Below the pieces are notes generated by a model. The model was not told the DNA's origin. It did no database searches and saw only the letters and a program-made list of their open reading frames with translations. DNA of 58,991 nucleotides, from NCBI GenBank assembly GCA_015490455.1, contig WFXU01000003.1:1-58991 (forward strand), in the 5' to 3' direction. This DNA is from Hyphomicrobiales bacterium. Lineage in GTDB: Bacteria; Pseudomonadota; Alphaproteobacteria; Rhizobiales; Devosiaceae. Made by a program: the position numbers and the translations under genes. Below are positions 1 to 9,221 of this stretch, piece after piece (position 1 is the first letter of the stretch; each line of letters opens with the position of its first letter).

Positions 1-80
1 AGGGCGAGAGTGAAACGAAAGTAAGGATGATAGGGAACGAGGACGATAGTATGGCAAACCCAAAAGGGAGAAGGTAGGAG

Positions 81-222
81 TTAGAAATCGGAAATGGCAA
101 AAATATCCATCAAAATTGCAAGAAAACTACATATGGAGAGGTAAAATCTTGCAATATTAAATGCCCGATAAGAGAAAAATATCAAGAAATATCAAAATAT
201 TAAAATTCTTTACGGAGGACTA
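81..222. repeat. Dispersed intergenic repeat, copy A
   Basis: This stretch matches 43600-43757 over its whole length, with small indels and substitutions. Shared blocks include AATATCCAT, CAAGAAAACTACA, AAAATCTTGCAATATTAAAT and AATATCAAGAAATATCAA. It contains a perfect 9-bp inverted repeat, ATTGCAAGA at 115-123 and TCTTGCAAT at 147-155, separated by 23 nt. It lies just past the 3' end of a minus-strand gene, as does copy B, and shows no reading frame. I do not recognise the family. It could be a small non-autonomous element (REP or MITE-like) or a repeated RNA-level structure. The repeat itself is directly visible; its nature is not. Confidence 0.8.
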
Positions 223-261
223 ATTTGGTATCGCTTAAGGGAAATAGCAAGGTTTTGCCCG

Positions 262-3153
262 CTAATTACTGTTTTTCTTGGAATATTGAGCTTTGAGCTT
301 GGCAGAAAATTCGCCTGCATTTAGAGCTTTACCGAAAAAATATCCCTGAGCATATTTACATCCAAGTTTCGTAATTCTGTTAAGCTCTTCTTTATTTTCA
401 ATAGCTTCGGCAATAACATCCATATTTAAGTCATTAGCCAAAGAGATTATTGATTTTATTATTGGGATTTGTGTTTTTATAAGATCTTCATCCTTATTTA
501 TTTGAATAAAGGGAGCGGGTATTTTGATAGTATCAAAAGGAAAGCGGTGCAAATAAGCCAATGATGAATAGCCCGTTCCAAAATCATCAAGCGCTAAGCC
601 AAATCCCATAGATTTTAATTCGGCTAATATATATGAGGAATGTTCGGCATTGGTCATAAGTTGTGATTCGGTAATTTCTAGCTTTAGGCGGCCTATTATT
701 GAGGAATATTGTGCAATCATTGATTTTATTGAAGAAAGCATATTTTCATTGGCCAATTGACGGGGTGAGAGATTTACCGAAACAAAGAACTTATTATCTA
801 AGGGAAATATTTCATTCCATTTTTCTATTTGAATAGCAGATAATTCAAGCGCCAATTTACCTAATTTTTCAATTTGTCCACTATGTTCTGCCAGTGGAAT
901 AAATTCGCTTGGTAATAATTCGCCCTTCTGCGGATGTTGCCAGCGTAATAGCGCTTCGGCGCCAATTATTTTGTTGGTAATAATATTCATTATAGGTTGA
1001 AAACGCACGCTAAACTCATTGTTTAACCAGCCCCTAGACAGCTCTTCTTCACTGATTGTTGAATAAGATTTTATTGAACGGGCTGAAGCTCTATAGGCTT
1101 CAATTCTGTTGCCCCCATTTCGTTTCGCATGCAACATTGCTAATTCCGCATCGGCCAAAATTTGTTTTGCATTAGCATCGCTATTATCAAAAATAGTAAT
1201 ACCAATAGATACGGTTAAGGAGATATCTTTTTGCCCAAAATTAAATTTCAAATTCATGGCTTTACGGATTTGTTCGGCGATTTTAGCAATATTTGCAGCC
1301 GTTTTTTTGTTCGTTAAAATAATAGCAAATTGATCCCCATTAATCCGGGCGACACTATCAAGCGGGCTCAATAGGCGGGCTATGCGTCGCGAAGTTGCTA
1401 ATAGGACGGAATCGGAAGCATTTAGGCCTATTTTTTCATCAAGGCTAGAAAAATTATCAATATCAACAAATAGCACAGCCGGCTTTGCTCCGCTTCCCTC
1501 TCGTGAGCGAATTAAGGCTTGCTCTAGCCTATCAAGAAATAATTCCCGATTGGGTAAGCCAGTAAGGCTGTCATAAATGGAATCGTGCAATAAACGTTCT
1601 CTTTGCGCTATTTCATGTGAAATATCCCGTAAAGTGCCAACAATACGAACAACCTGCCCATCACCACTTAATACGGGTTTGACTCGCATTTGAAAGGTGC
1701 GATAGGATTTATCATTATGGGCTAATCTTAGATGGGTGTTTATTTTGCCGCGCCTTAATTCTATTAATGTATCAAGGGCAGTCCTAAAGCGATTTTTATC
1801 TTCGGGGTGGATTTTATCCAGCCAACGTTTAATTGAACCTTGTAATTCGCCTAATTTGGTGCCCAGTCTTGTTGCTAATTCATCTGAAACTACCACTTTA
1901 TCGCGATCTATGTTCCAGTCAAATATAAAGTCTCCGGAGCTGGTAATAGCAAGGGCGCGCCTTTCAATTTCAGATATGCTGCCAATTGAGACCTGCCCCT
2001 CAGAAAAAGCATGCTGAATGGCGGTAAAGCCGATAAGCATAACAATCAGCACCAGCCCTCCGGCTACGGCCGGTTGGGCAATATCATTTGAAACCTGCCC
2101 GCTAACAACCAAATAAGCATAAAATAGCCAAGCTAAATAAACAATCCATGTTGGAAATAATAAAACAGCCCTATCATATCCGCGAATTGCAAGAATTATT
2201 ATTAGTAATAGGCCTATTATTCCGACAAATAAAAGGGCAAAACGTGAGATGGTTGCGGCGATAGTGGGTTCAAAAAATGCTGTAACAAATAGGGCTATAA
2301 AGATTGCTAACAGGGCTATTGCCAAATGGATAAAACGTAAATGCCAGCGATGTAAATTTAGATAAACAAATAAAAATCCAAATAATGTTGTGGCAAGACC
2401 CGCTTCAGCAGCTGCCCGAAATGTTTGCATTGAGCCATTGCTCACTCCCAATAAACGCCCCATAATGCCAAAATCTATCAGCAAATAGGCCAGCACCACC
2501 CATGCAAATATAGCAGTAGCCGGGAATATGCCCCGCCCCTTAACGACAAACATAATAGATAAAAATACCGCCGCAAGCCCCGCAATTCCAAGCACAGTGC
2601 CACGAAATAGGGTGAAAGAGTTTACATAATTACGATAGGCATCAGCCTTCCATAAATAAAGATCGGGCAATTTTTCAGCAGATAATTCGGCAATATAAGT
2701 AACCCTTGCTCCGGGATCTATTGTTATAGAAAAAACATCGGCTTCATAGTCGGTAATTCTTTTGGGGCGCAGCCCATGACTGGCGGTAAGAAAATTAATC
2801 CTCTTTGCTCCCAAATCAGGATTTATAATTGAGGAATTAGCAAGAGAAAAAAATGGCGCAACCAAAAGACGTTCAATTTGCACATCACTATTATTTTCTA
2901 GCGCGAATAAAGCCCATTTAGGGTTAGTATTTTCATCTACCGCTAATACTTCAATATTTCTGATAATCCCATCTTCACTAGCGGCGGTTGTAAGTTGCAC
3001 TCGTCCCTCCTTGCCATCAACAATATCCACCGCCTCGCTTATATTAATAGCATTAATCGAATCGGGCACCTGAATAACTTCAAAAGCAATAGAAGCGATA
3101 ATGCTACTAAAGAAAAAAAACAGGAAAAAGATAAGATTTTTTAATTTGTTCAT
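262..3153 (-). CDS. Membrane-anchored GGDEF-EAL protein, probable cyclic-di-GMP phosphodiesterase
   Basis: The 963-residue protein starts with a signal-like hydrophobic segment, followed by an extracytoplasmic region of about 160 residues. A block of about seven membrane helices spans roughly 185-385. A PAS-like domain lies at about 395-520, GGDEF at about 528-690 and EAL at about 705-950. The diguanylate cyclase signature reads NGDQF (about 605-609) instead of GGDEF, so cyclase activity is probably lost. The EAL domain keeps GAEALLRW, NLSPRQL, LEITES, DDFGTGYSS, IAEAIE and YAQGYFF, which fits an active phosphodiesterase. The usual KID motif reads KIP, with the lysine retained. By analogy it would degrade cyclic-di-GMP at the inner membrane, with the GGDEF domain perhaps sensing GTP. 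The start is ATG at 3153. It stands alone, with no neighbouring cyclic-di-GMP effector. Confidence 0.85.
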   Translation of the reverse strand: MNKLKNLIFFLFFFFSSIIASIAFEVIQVPDSINAINISEAVDIVDGKEGRVQLTTAASEDGIIRNIEVLAVDENTNPKWALFALENNSDVQIERLLVAPFFSLANSSIINPDLGAKRINFLTASHGLRPKRITDYEADVFSITIDPGARVTYIAELSAEKLPDLYLWKADAYRNYVNSFTLFRGTVLGIAGLAAVFLSIMFVVKGRGIFPATAIFAWVVLAYLLIDFGIMGRLLGVSNGSMQTFRAAAEAGLATTLFGFLFVYLNLHRWHLRFIHLAIALLAIFIALFVTAFFEPTIAATISRFALLFVGIIGLLLIIILAIRGYDRAVLLFPTWIVYLAWLFYAYLVVSGQVSNDIAQPAVAGGLVLIVMLIGFTAIQHAFSEGQVSIGSISEIERRALAITSSGDFIFDWNIDRDKVVVSDELATRLGTKLGELQGSIKRWLDKIHPEDKNRFRTALDTLIELRRGKINTHLRLAHNDKSYRTFQMRVKPVLSGDGQVVRIVGTLRDISHEIAQRERLLHDSIYDSLTGLPNRELFLDRLEQALIRSREGSGAKPAVLFVDIDNFSSLDEKIGLNASDSVLLATSRRIARLLSPLDSVARINGDQFAIILTNKKTAANIAKIAEQIRKAMNLKFNFGQKDISLTVSIGITIFDNSDANAKQILADAELAMLHAKRNGGNRIEAYRASARSIKSYSTISEEELSRGWLNNEFSVRFQPIMNIITNKIIGAEALLRWQHPQKGELLPSEFIPLAEHSGQIEKLGKLALELSAIQIEKWNEIFPLDNKFFVSVNLSPRQLANENMLSSIKSMIAQYSSIIGRLKLEITESQLMTNAEHSSYILAELKSMGFGLALDDFGTGYSSLAYLHRFPFDTIKIPAPFIQINKDEDLIKTQIPIIKSIISLANDLNMDVIAEAIENKEELNRITKLGCKYAQGYFFGKALNAGEFSAKLKAQYSKKNSN

Positions 3154-3263
3154 TAAATGTAAAATTTCCTAATTATATTAATTATAAATATTTGCCTTAT
3201 TTTGCTGCAAAAAAATATTTTTCCTCTGTAAGTGCATAAAGCACATGATCGCGCTATTTGTCA

Positions 3264-3395
3264 TTAATTTGCAAATAATTTTGTAAAAATTTTTTCCCAT
3301 TCTTGATAATCGCTCATTTTTGCAAAACGCAATAAAATATTTTCGTTAGAGATTGAAAAAAATTTATTGTTACTGGAAAATTTGGGCAAAATCTC
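3264..3395 (-). pseudogene. N-terminal remnant of a RimJ-like GNAT acetyltransferase
   Basis: Read on the minus strand just after the M16 peptidase stop, this frame encodes 43 residues ending in TAA. Its core, NILLRFAKMSDYQEWEKI, resembles the N-terminus of RimJ/RimL-type ribosomal-protein N-acetyltransferases, which typically read LRPP-(R/Q)MSDY-x-x-W. In related alphaproteobacteria, as I remember them, an acetyltransferase gene follows thrC and the M16 peptidase at this position. A full enzyme needs about 190 residues, and only about 110 nt remain before the next gene, so most of the gene is gone. No good start codon or ribosome binding site is visible. The match is short and judged by eye. 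Confidence 0.45.
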
Positions 3396-3396
3396 A

Positions 3397-4659
3397 TTAT
3401 TTAGAAAAATATTTTTTTATCGTCTGATAGTCTGCTAAACTCCCCACCGGCCCCAAAGCGGAAATAGTAGGTTTGACCTTATCTAATAGTTCTATAGCTA
3501 TTTGCTTTACCCTATTGGCGGTGATTTTATTAATACGTTCAATCATTTCTGCCATAGGAATTGGTCGTCCCCATAATATTTGCTGCCTTGCTAATTGGGC
3601 TGAGCGGGCAGTTGGGCTTTCAAGAGACATTAACAGGCTGGCTCTAATCTGATTTCTTACCCTTATGACTTCTTCTTCGCTTATATTTTGCGTAGCATAT
3701 TTTAGCTCATCAATAATCAGCGGAACTAATTCGCTAATTTGTTCGGGTCCCGTAGCGCTAGAAATAGCTAAAATTCCACTATCGGCAAAAGACCAGCTAA
3801 AAGCATAAATTGAATAGCAAAGGCCACGTTTTTCGCGTAAGTTCTGAAAAAGACGAGAGCTCATACCACCGCCTAAAATTTTTGCTAATATCTGGCACGC
3901 ATAATAGCCATCCGCATTATAAGCGCGCCCCTCAATCCCGAGCAAAATATGCACCTGCTCATGTTTGGAAATAATTCTTTTGTCCCCGCCAATATATTTG
4001 GCCATTTGTGGTTTTTTTGCCCCGTCTGGAGCAATTTTGCTAAAATATTTTTCAATAATTTCAACAAGCTTAAAATGATCTATATTGCCTGCCGCTGTTA
4101 CTATCATTCTATCGCCGACATAATTTTTTTGCATATATGAACGAATAGCGTTGGGAGTAAAATTACAAACCGATTCTACAGTTCCTAAAATTGGTCTACC
4201 AATGGATTGATTAGGATAGGCGGTTAGGAGAAAATTATCAAAAACCTGCTCATCGGGATCATCATGAGAGGCGCCAATTTCCTGCACAATGACTTGTTGT
4301 TCGCGTTTTAATTCTTGTGCATCAAAAATTGAATTTTGCAAAATATCAGATAATATTTCAGCAGCCAAAGGACTATCTTCTTTTAGGATACGCGCAAAAT
4401 ATCCGGTATGTTCAATAGATGTAGCTGCATTTAACTCTCCGCCAACATTTTCAATTTGTTCGGCAATTTGCCGTGCGCTGCGGTTTTTCGTGCCCTTAAA
4501 TGCCATATGCTCTAATAAATGGGAAATACCATGCTCATTTTCCTCCTCAAAACGAGAGCCGGACTTCGCCCAAATGCCCAAAGAGGCACTCTCCAAATGG
4601 GGAATATTATCGGTTAAAACAACCATATTATTTTTTAGAGTGGTGGTTCTTACTTTCAC
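3397..4659 (-). CDS. M16-family zinc metallopeptidase (processing-peptidase-like)
   Basis: The protein has 420 residues and the inverted zinc-binding motif HxxEH (H47, E50, H51). The third ligand, E127, lies 76 residues after the second histidine, as is standard in the pitrilysin/mitochondrial processing peptidase family. The second half, including the RGLCYSIYAF stretch, matches the M16 C-terminal domain. No signal peptide is visible, so a cytoplasmic or membrane-associated role in degrading peptides is likely; the substrate cannot be read from sequence. It starts with GTG at 4659, preceded by GAGGG, and sits 3 nt after the thrC stop, so the two are translated from one message. The thrC-M16 pairing is common in alphaproteobacteria. 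Confidence 0.9.
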   Translation of the reverse strand: MKVRTTTLKNNMVVLTDNIPHLESASLGIWAKSGSRFEEENEHGISHLLEHMAFKGTKNRSARQIAEQIENVGGELNAATSIEHTGYFARILKEDSPLAAEILSDILQNSIFDAQELKREQQVIVQEIGASHDDPDEQVFDNFLLTAYPNQSIGRPILGTVESVCNFTPNAIRSYMQKNYVGDRMIVTAAGNIDHFKLVEIIEKYFSKIAPDGAKKPQMAKYIGGDKRIISKHEQVHILLGIEGRAYNADGYYACQILAKILGGGMSSRLFQNLREKRGLCYSIYAFSWSFADSGILAISSATGPEQISELVPLIIDELKYATQNISEEEVIRVRNQIRASLLMSLESPTARSAQLARQQILWGRPIPMAEMIERINKITANRVKQIAIELLDKVKPTISALGPVGSLADYQTIKKYFSK

Positions 4660-4662
4660 TAT

Positions 4663-6081
4663 TTACCCTCTTAATTGATTTTGCTGATTTTTAGCCCGAC
4701 TATTTTGCGCGATAAAATTTTTTACTAAATTTGCGTCATTGGGCAAAATTTGCATTTTTTCTTCTTTATATAAAATGTCAGCCAAAAATGCCGGTAATTT
4801 AGGGGTTTTACCGCTAGCATTTTTTACAGCATCGGGGAATTTGGCGGGGTGAGCAGTTGCTAGGCTTATAATTTGGCATTTATCATCTTTTAATTTTTCA
4901 GCAATATTTATCGCAACCGCTGTGTGCGGGTCGATTAAATAGTTTGAATTATCATAAATTCTAGCAATAGTTTTGTTAACTTCCTCTTGGGTGGCGCTTT
5001 TAGCTAGAAAGTCTTTTCTTATCCTCCTAAGAGCATTTTGTGGGAGGGTAAATTTACCCGATTGTTTCAGTGAATTCATAAGGGAGCAAAGTTGTTCTGC
5101 GTCTTTTTCTAAAGATAAAAATAATAAGCGCTCAAAATTTGAGGAAATTTGAATATCCATTGAAGGGGAGCTTGTAGGAATTACTTTTGCTATTTCATAA
5201 CGTCCATTATTAATTGCTCTGGCCAAAATATCATTTTCATTTGTGGCAATTATTAAATGTCTGATTGGCAGACCCATTTTTTTCGCGGCATAGCCGGCAA
5301 AAATATCGCCAAAATTTCCGGTTGGAACACAAAAGTCAATTTCTCTAAAAGGCGCGCCTAAATCTGCGCCGGCCTTAAAATAATAGGTAATTTGGGCTAA
5401 AATTCTGCCCCAATTTATTGAATTTACTCCGGAGAGAGAAAAATCAGTACGAAAATTTTCATCAGTAAAAAGATCTTTGACAATTTTCTGACAATCGTCA
5501 AAATTCCCCTTTATTGCAATGTTGAAAACATTCTTATTAAGCACCGTTGTCATCTGGCGACGTTGAATTTCTGAGGTGCGATCTTTGGGGTGCAGAATAA
5601 AAATATCAATATTATCCTGTTCTTTGAAGGCTTCAATGGCAGCGGAACCCGTATCGCCAGAAGTAGCGCCAATTATGGTTGCTCGTTTATTTTGTTCCGA
5701 TAAAATATGGTTCATTAATCTGGCTAAAAATTGCATTGCAACATCTTTGAAGGCCAAAGTTGGGCCGTGAAAAAGCTCAAGTACAAAATGAGAAGGAGCA
5801 ATTTCCACTATGGGAGTAACCGATGGGTGGGTAAAATTTTCATAAGATTTATTTATAATATTGGCTAAAATTTCATTATTTATTTCACCTTCGCAAAAGC
5901 GGGAAATAATAGCGAAAGCAATTTGTGTGAATTGTTTATTAGCAAAAGAGGCAATTTCTGTTTCAGATATTTGTGGCCAAAATTGTGGTAAATAAAGCCC
6001 GCCATCGCTAGCCAGCCCGCTAAGAACACAATCACAAAAACCAACAATTGGGGCTTTTCCCCTAGTTGAAATAAATTTCAT
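4663..6081 (-). CDS. thrC: Threonine synthase
   Basis: The 472-residue product is a pyridoxal-phosphate enzyme that converts O-phosphohomoserine to threonine and phosphate in the cytoplasm. The N-terminal part contains STRG and SDGGLYLP, typical of the ThrC family. The cofactor lysine is K112 in the LAFKD motif, and the phosphate-binding region is ATSGDTGSAA. Later blocks SGVNSINWGRILAQ and VPTGNFGDIFAGY are also characteristic. Length agrees with the proteobacterial long form. The start is ATG at 6081. It is followed after 3 nt by the M16 peptidase, so they form an operon. thrA and thrB are not in the window. Confidence 0.96.
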   Translation of the reverse strand: MKFISTRGKAPIVGFCDCVLSGLASDGGLYLPQFWPQISETEIASFANKQFTQIAFAIISRFCEGEINNEILANIINKSYENFTHPSVTPIVEIAPSHFVLELFHGPTLAFKDVAMQFLARLMNHILSEQNKRATIIGATSGDTGSAAIEAFKEQDNIDIFILHPKDRTSEIQRRQMTTVLNKNVFNIAIKGNFDDCQKIVKDLFTDENFRTDFSLSGVNSINWGRILAQITYYFKAGADLGAPFREIDFCVPTGNFGDIFAGYAAKKMGLPIRHLIIATNENDILARAINNGRYEIAKVIPTSSPSMDIQISSNFERLLFLSLEKDAEQLCSLMNSLKQSGKFTLPQNALRRIRKDFLAKSATQEEVNKTIARIYDNSNYLIDPHTAVAINIAEKLKDDKCQIISLATAHPAKFPDAVKNASGKTPKLPAFLADILYKEEKMQILPNDANLVKNFIAQNSRAKNQQNQLRG

Positions 6082-6177
6082 TTATTTATCCGCAAAATAA
6101 TCTTTAATTTGCACTATATTATCATATTTCAAAATTAATATTTTCACGCCTTAAGAGTAAGCTCACAATTAGCGAAG

Positions 6178-6990
6178 CTATATTTTTGAATATTTCCTGA
6201 TTGATTTTAATTGCCTAACCTTTAGCCATGAAAAAATTGTAATAAATAAAAATGTGATAAAAGCAAGCGAAAAGCTAATAATGGCAAATATGAGATAATA
6301 ATTATTTATGCTAGTTTGCGCTTCATTTATTTTCAGCGCTGTTGGTTGTCCATTCTTTAGCTTAACAAAAAATGGGGCTATTATTTCATCAGGTAAATTT
6401 AATATTGCAGCAATTCTAGAAATTGATTGCACATATTCTATATTATTCTTAATATCAGGGCCAGCTGTAAATGGTCCTACCTCTTTTGTGGCTTCTCCAG
6501 TGCCAATAAGCTCTAATTTTTCCAAAGGCGGCTTAAGAAGAGGCAAATCCATATTTTTTATTCGCTCTATAAATCCCCGATTAATAATGACTATTCCGCC
6601 TGAACTTAGTCTGAAAGGCGCCATAATCCAGCAAATCTCTTTTTTGCCATTTATAGTTTTTATATTATCTATTATGCAAACAGGTATCTTATCCAGATAA
6701 TTACCTTCTAAAATTATTGGTCTGAATAAATATATATTTTCATCAATATTATCCCATTCTGATCCATTATCTAGAGAAATGGGGATAGAATTTGCCTGCG
6801 AAACCATATATTCCTTAAACTCATTTTGGGCGCTATATTGTTTAATCTGCCAAAGACCATTAGCTATAAATATTATTATCAGAGCGATAAACAGACCCAA
6901 AAAACTACGCGATATCGGGGTAATTTTAGGTTTATTCTTTTTCTCTAACTCGGTAATTATTTCTGAATAAATTTTATCTAAATCCTGCAA
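6178..6990 (-). CDS. SURF1-family cytochrome c oxidase assembly protein
   Basis: The 270-residue protein has the SURF1 layout: one membrane helix near the N-terminus (about 28-48), a periplasmic domain, and a second helix near the C-terminus (about 230-255). Family signs include NGLWQIKQ just after the first helix and the IVIINRGFI motif in the middle. SURF1 proteins help insert heme a into subunit I of aa3-type cytochrome oxidase. The start appears to be TTG at 6990, supported by AAGGA about 10 nt upstream; no usable ATG is near. In related genomes surf1 follows the cox genes and precedes thrC. Here the cox genes are absent upstream and a plus-strand gene begins instead, so the cluster has been broken. 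Confidence 0.85.
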   Translation of the reverse strand: MQDLDKIYSEIITELEKKNKPKITPISRSFLGLFIALIIIFIANGLWQIKQYSAQNEFKEYMVSQANSIPISLDNGSEWDNIDENIYLFRPIILEGNYLDKIPVCIIDNIKTINGKKEICWIMAPFRLSSGGIVIINRGFIERIKNMDLPLLKPPLEKLELIGTGEATKEVGPFTAGPDIKNNIEYVQSISRIAAILNLPDEIIAPFFVKLKNGQPTALKINEAQTSINNYYLIFAIISFSLAFITFLFITIFSWLKVRQLKSIRKYSKI

Positions 6991-7135
6991 AATAATTATC
7001 CTTTCAGGCTACTCAGAGTAAATTTGGTTTATTGCCATATCCATGCCGCAGTTTAATGTTTGCCTTTAATAAAAATATTGTTAATTCTAATTATCATATG
7101 GTCATTATAATTTGTTTGTTTGGAGATTTTGTAAA

Positions 7136-7657
7136 GTGAATAATTTCATTGCCAATTATATTAAATTTATTTCCCTAAGTCTGTTTATTTTTATTTTTGC
7201 AATATTTACCTCAGTAAATAGTTTGGCGCAGGGAATTGTAAAGGCGCAATATGTTGATTGGCAAATGAGTTGCGATACTCCACCCGGTGCTAGTTCTGAG
7301 CAATGTGCAATAATTCAAAATGTTAGCGCTGAAGACCAGCCAAATGTCGGCCTTTCGGTTATCGTTCTGAAAACAGCTGATAAAAAGGCGACATTATTAC
7401 GCATTTTAGCGCCACTTGGGATATTATTACCTAATGGTTTAGGTTTGAATGTCGATGGCACCGATATGGGCAGGGTAGCCTTTGTGCGCTGTTTGCCTAA
7501 TGGCTGTGTTGCCGAAGTCGTAATGGATGATGAATTAATCAAAATTCTATCAGAAGGCAAAACGGCAATTTTTGTCATATTCAAAACGCCGGAAGAGGGC
7601 ATAGGTATTCCCGTTTCGTTAAACGGTTTCAAAGAAGGCTTTGCGGCATTACCTTAA
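7136..7657 (+). CDS. Invasion-associated locus B (IalB) family periplasmic protein
   Basis: The protein has a clear signal peptide ending near SLAQ, followed by an IalB-type domain. Typical features are VDWQMSCD near the start, a paired-cysteine pattern (SCD, EQCAI, VRCLPNGC) and the block DELIKILSEGKTA. IalB proteins are secreted or periplasmic alphaproteobacterial proteins. The name comes from Bartonella, where the locus affects red-cell invasion, but most members have no known function and invasion should not be inferred here. I chose GTG at 7136 because GGAG lies 10 nt upstream and the signal peptide then starts correctly; an in-frame TTG at 7112 would add eight unlikely residues. Confidence 0.85.
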   Translation: MNNFIANYIKFISLSLFIFIFAIFTSVNSLAQGIVKAQYVDWQMSCDTPPGASSEQCAIIQNVSAEDQPNVGLSVIVLKTADKKATLLRILAPLGILLPNGLGLNVDGTDMGRVAFVRCLPNGCVAEVVMDDELIKILSEGKTAIFVIFKTPEEGIGIPVSLNGFKEGFAALP

Positions 7658-7771
7658 TTATTCTTGCGCTAGCAGAATTTATGAGTTAGGCCTTCATAGG
7701 TGAGACTATATTATTGCTGTGGTCATTTCGCTTATATTTAATTCATTAAATGGTGATTGTTGGGTAATTTT

Positions 7772-9106
7772 ATGAAAAAGGCGGTATTTACCACTGGCTC
7801 AACAATGCGCCATGTTTTAATAATGACTTCAACATCTGCCATTGGTTTGATGGCGGTGTTTTTTGTTGATGCTATTTCGCTTTATTATATTTCTTTGTTA
7901 AATGATACAACACAAACGGCGGCTGTTGGACGTGCGGCCTATATTATTGCCTTTATTATTGGTATTTCTATTGGCTTAATGATAGGTGCCTCGGTCATTG
8001 TTGCACGTGCGCTTGGAGCGGGGAAAGAATTAACGGCCTATTCTTATGCTGCAAGTTCTATTATTTTTGCCTTTCTCGTAAATGCGGCTATCGCTGCCAT
8101 TTTATTAATATTGCTCAATCAATTATTAGCTATTTTGAATACATATGGACAAACTTTATCTCATGCCCGGATATATTTGCAAATTATTCTACCGACCACC
8201 CCGTTTTTTGCCATTGGGGTGGTGGCAATGGGTATATTGCGCGCCAGGGGTGATGCCAAAAGAGCAATGATTATTACTTTGGCTGGTGGAATTATGGTCG
8301 CAATATTAGATCCAATTTTTATTTTTTGGTTGGGGCTGGAAATAAAGGGGGCGGCAATTGTGGTTGCTATTGTCAGAGTTGGTTTTGCCCTTTTAGGGCT
8401 TTATTATTTGATTAGTGTGCACAATATGCTTAGATGGCCAAATATTGGGCGTTTTCTTGCCGATTTGCAGCATTTATTAAAATTTGCTCTGCCGGCAATT
8501 TTAACCAATATTGCCGCCCCCATTGGTGCCTTTATAATTGCGCAGGCGATAAGTTCTTATGGTGATGGGGCAATAGCTGGCCAGGCGGTTGTTGATAGGA
8601 TTATTCCTATAGTTTTTGGGGTTATTTTTGCTCTCTCGGGCGCGGTTGGGCCGATTATTGGACAAAATGCGGGGGCTAAACAATATGATAGGGTGCGCCA
8701 GACCTTAATTGATGCTATTAAATTTAATCTTTATTATGTTGCTTTTGCATGGTTATTATTATTTTTGGGAAGTGATTTAATTAAACAAATATATTCTGCT
8801 AAGGGCGATATGGCATTAATGATAGATTTATTCGCCTCTGTTTTTGCTGCTTCCTTCTTTTTTAATGGGCTATTATTTATTACCAACGCCACATTTAATA
8901 ATCTTGGATATCCTCTTTGGGCAACTATGCTTAACTGGTCGCGCCAGACTATAGGTGTTTTGCCCTTTATTTGGGTTGGGGCTTATTTTGCTGGCCTTAA
9001 AGGTATTATTTGGGGAGCGACTATTGGCTCAGTTCCATTTGCTATTTTAGCGCTATTTTTAGCCTTTGCTCTGATAAATAGGCTTGAAAGAGTTGAGAAA
9101 AAATAA
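7772..9106 (+). CDS. MATE-family multidrug/sodium antiporter
   Basis: The protein of about 444 residues is almost entirely hydrophobic, with about 12 predicted membrane helices arranged as two similar halves, as in the NorM-type MATE family. Typical patterns include the loop MGILRARGDAKRAM in the first half and GPIIGQNAGAKQYDRVRQ in the second half. Such proteins export cationic drugs or metabolites in exchange for sodium or protons; the substrate cannot be read here. ATG at 7772 is the likely start; a TTG five codons upstream at 7757 is also in frame, and neither has a strong ribosome binding site. It stands alone between ialB and pccB. Confidence 0.9.
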   Translation: MKKAVFTTGSTMRHVLIMTSTSAIGLMAVFFVDAISLYYISLLNDTTQTAAVGRAAYIIAFIIGISIGLMIGASVIVARALGAGKELTAYSYAASSIIFAFLVNAAIAAILLILLNQLLAILNTYGQTLSHARIYLQIILPTTPFFAIGVVAMGILRARGDAKRAMIITLAGGIMVAILDPIFIFWLGLEIKGAAIVVAIVRVGFALLGLYYLISVHNMLRWPNIGRFLADLQHLLKFALPAILTNIAAPIGAFIIAQAISSYGDGAIAGQAVVDRIIPIVFGVIFALSGAVGPIIGQNAGAKQYDRVRQTLIDAIKFNLYYVAFAWLLLFLGSDLIKQIYSAKGDMALMIDLFASVFAASFFFNGLLFITNATFNNLGYPLWATMLNWSRQTIGVLPFIWVGAYFAGLKGIIWGATIGSVPFAILALFLAFALINRLERVEKK

Positions 9107-9221
9107 TTTGCACTCTTTTCTTTATCAACTTAGCAAAATATTCTATTTGTGTGGCTAGTCCTTTCGCACGCCAGAAAAGCAAAATAGCAAAGGGGGGGAG
9201 AAATGGGGGAAATAGGAAAAA

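Noticed and set aside
9181-9221. Purine-rich stretch before pccB as a regulatory RNA
   Set aside because: It is adequately explained as an extended ribosome binding region, and no structure was seen.
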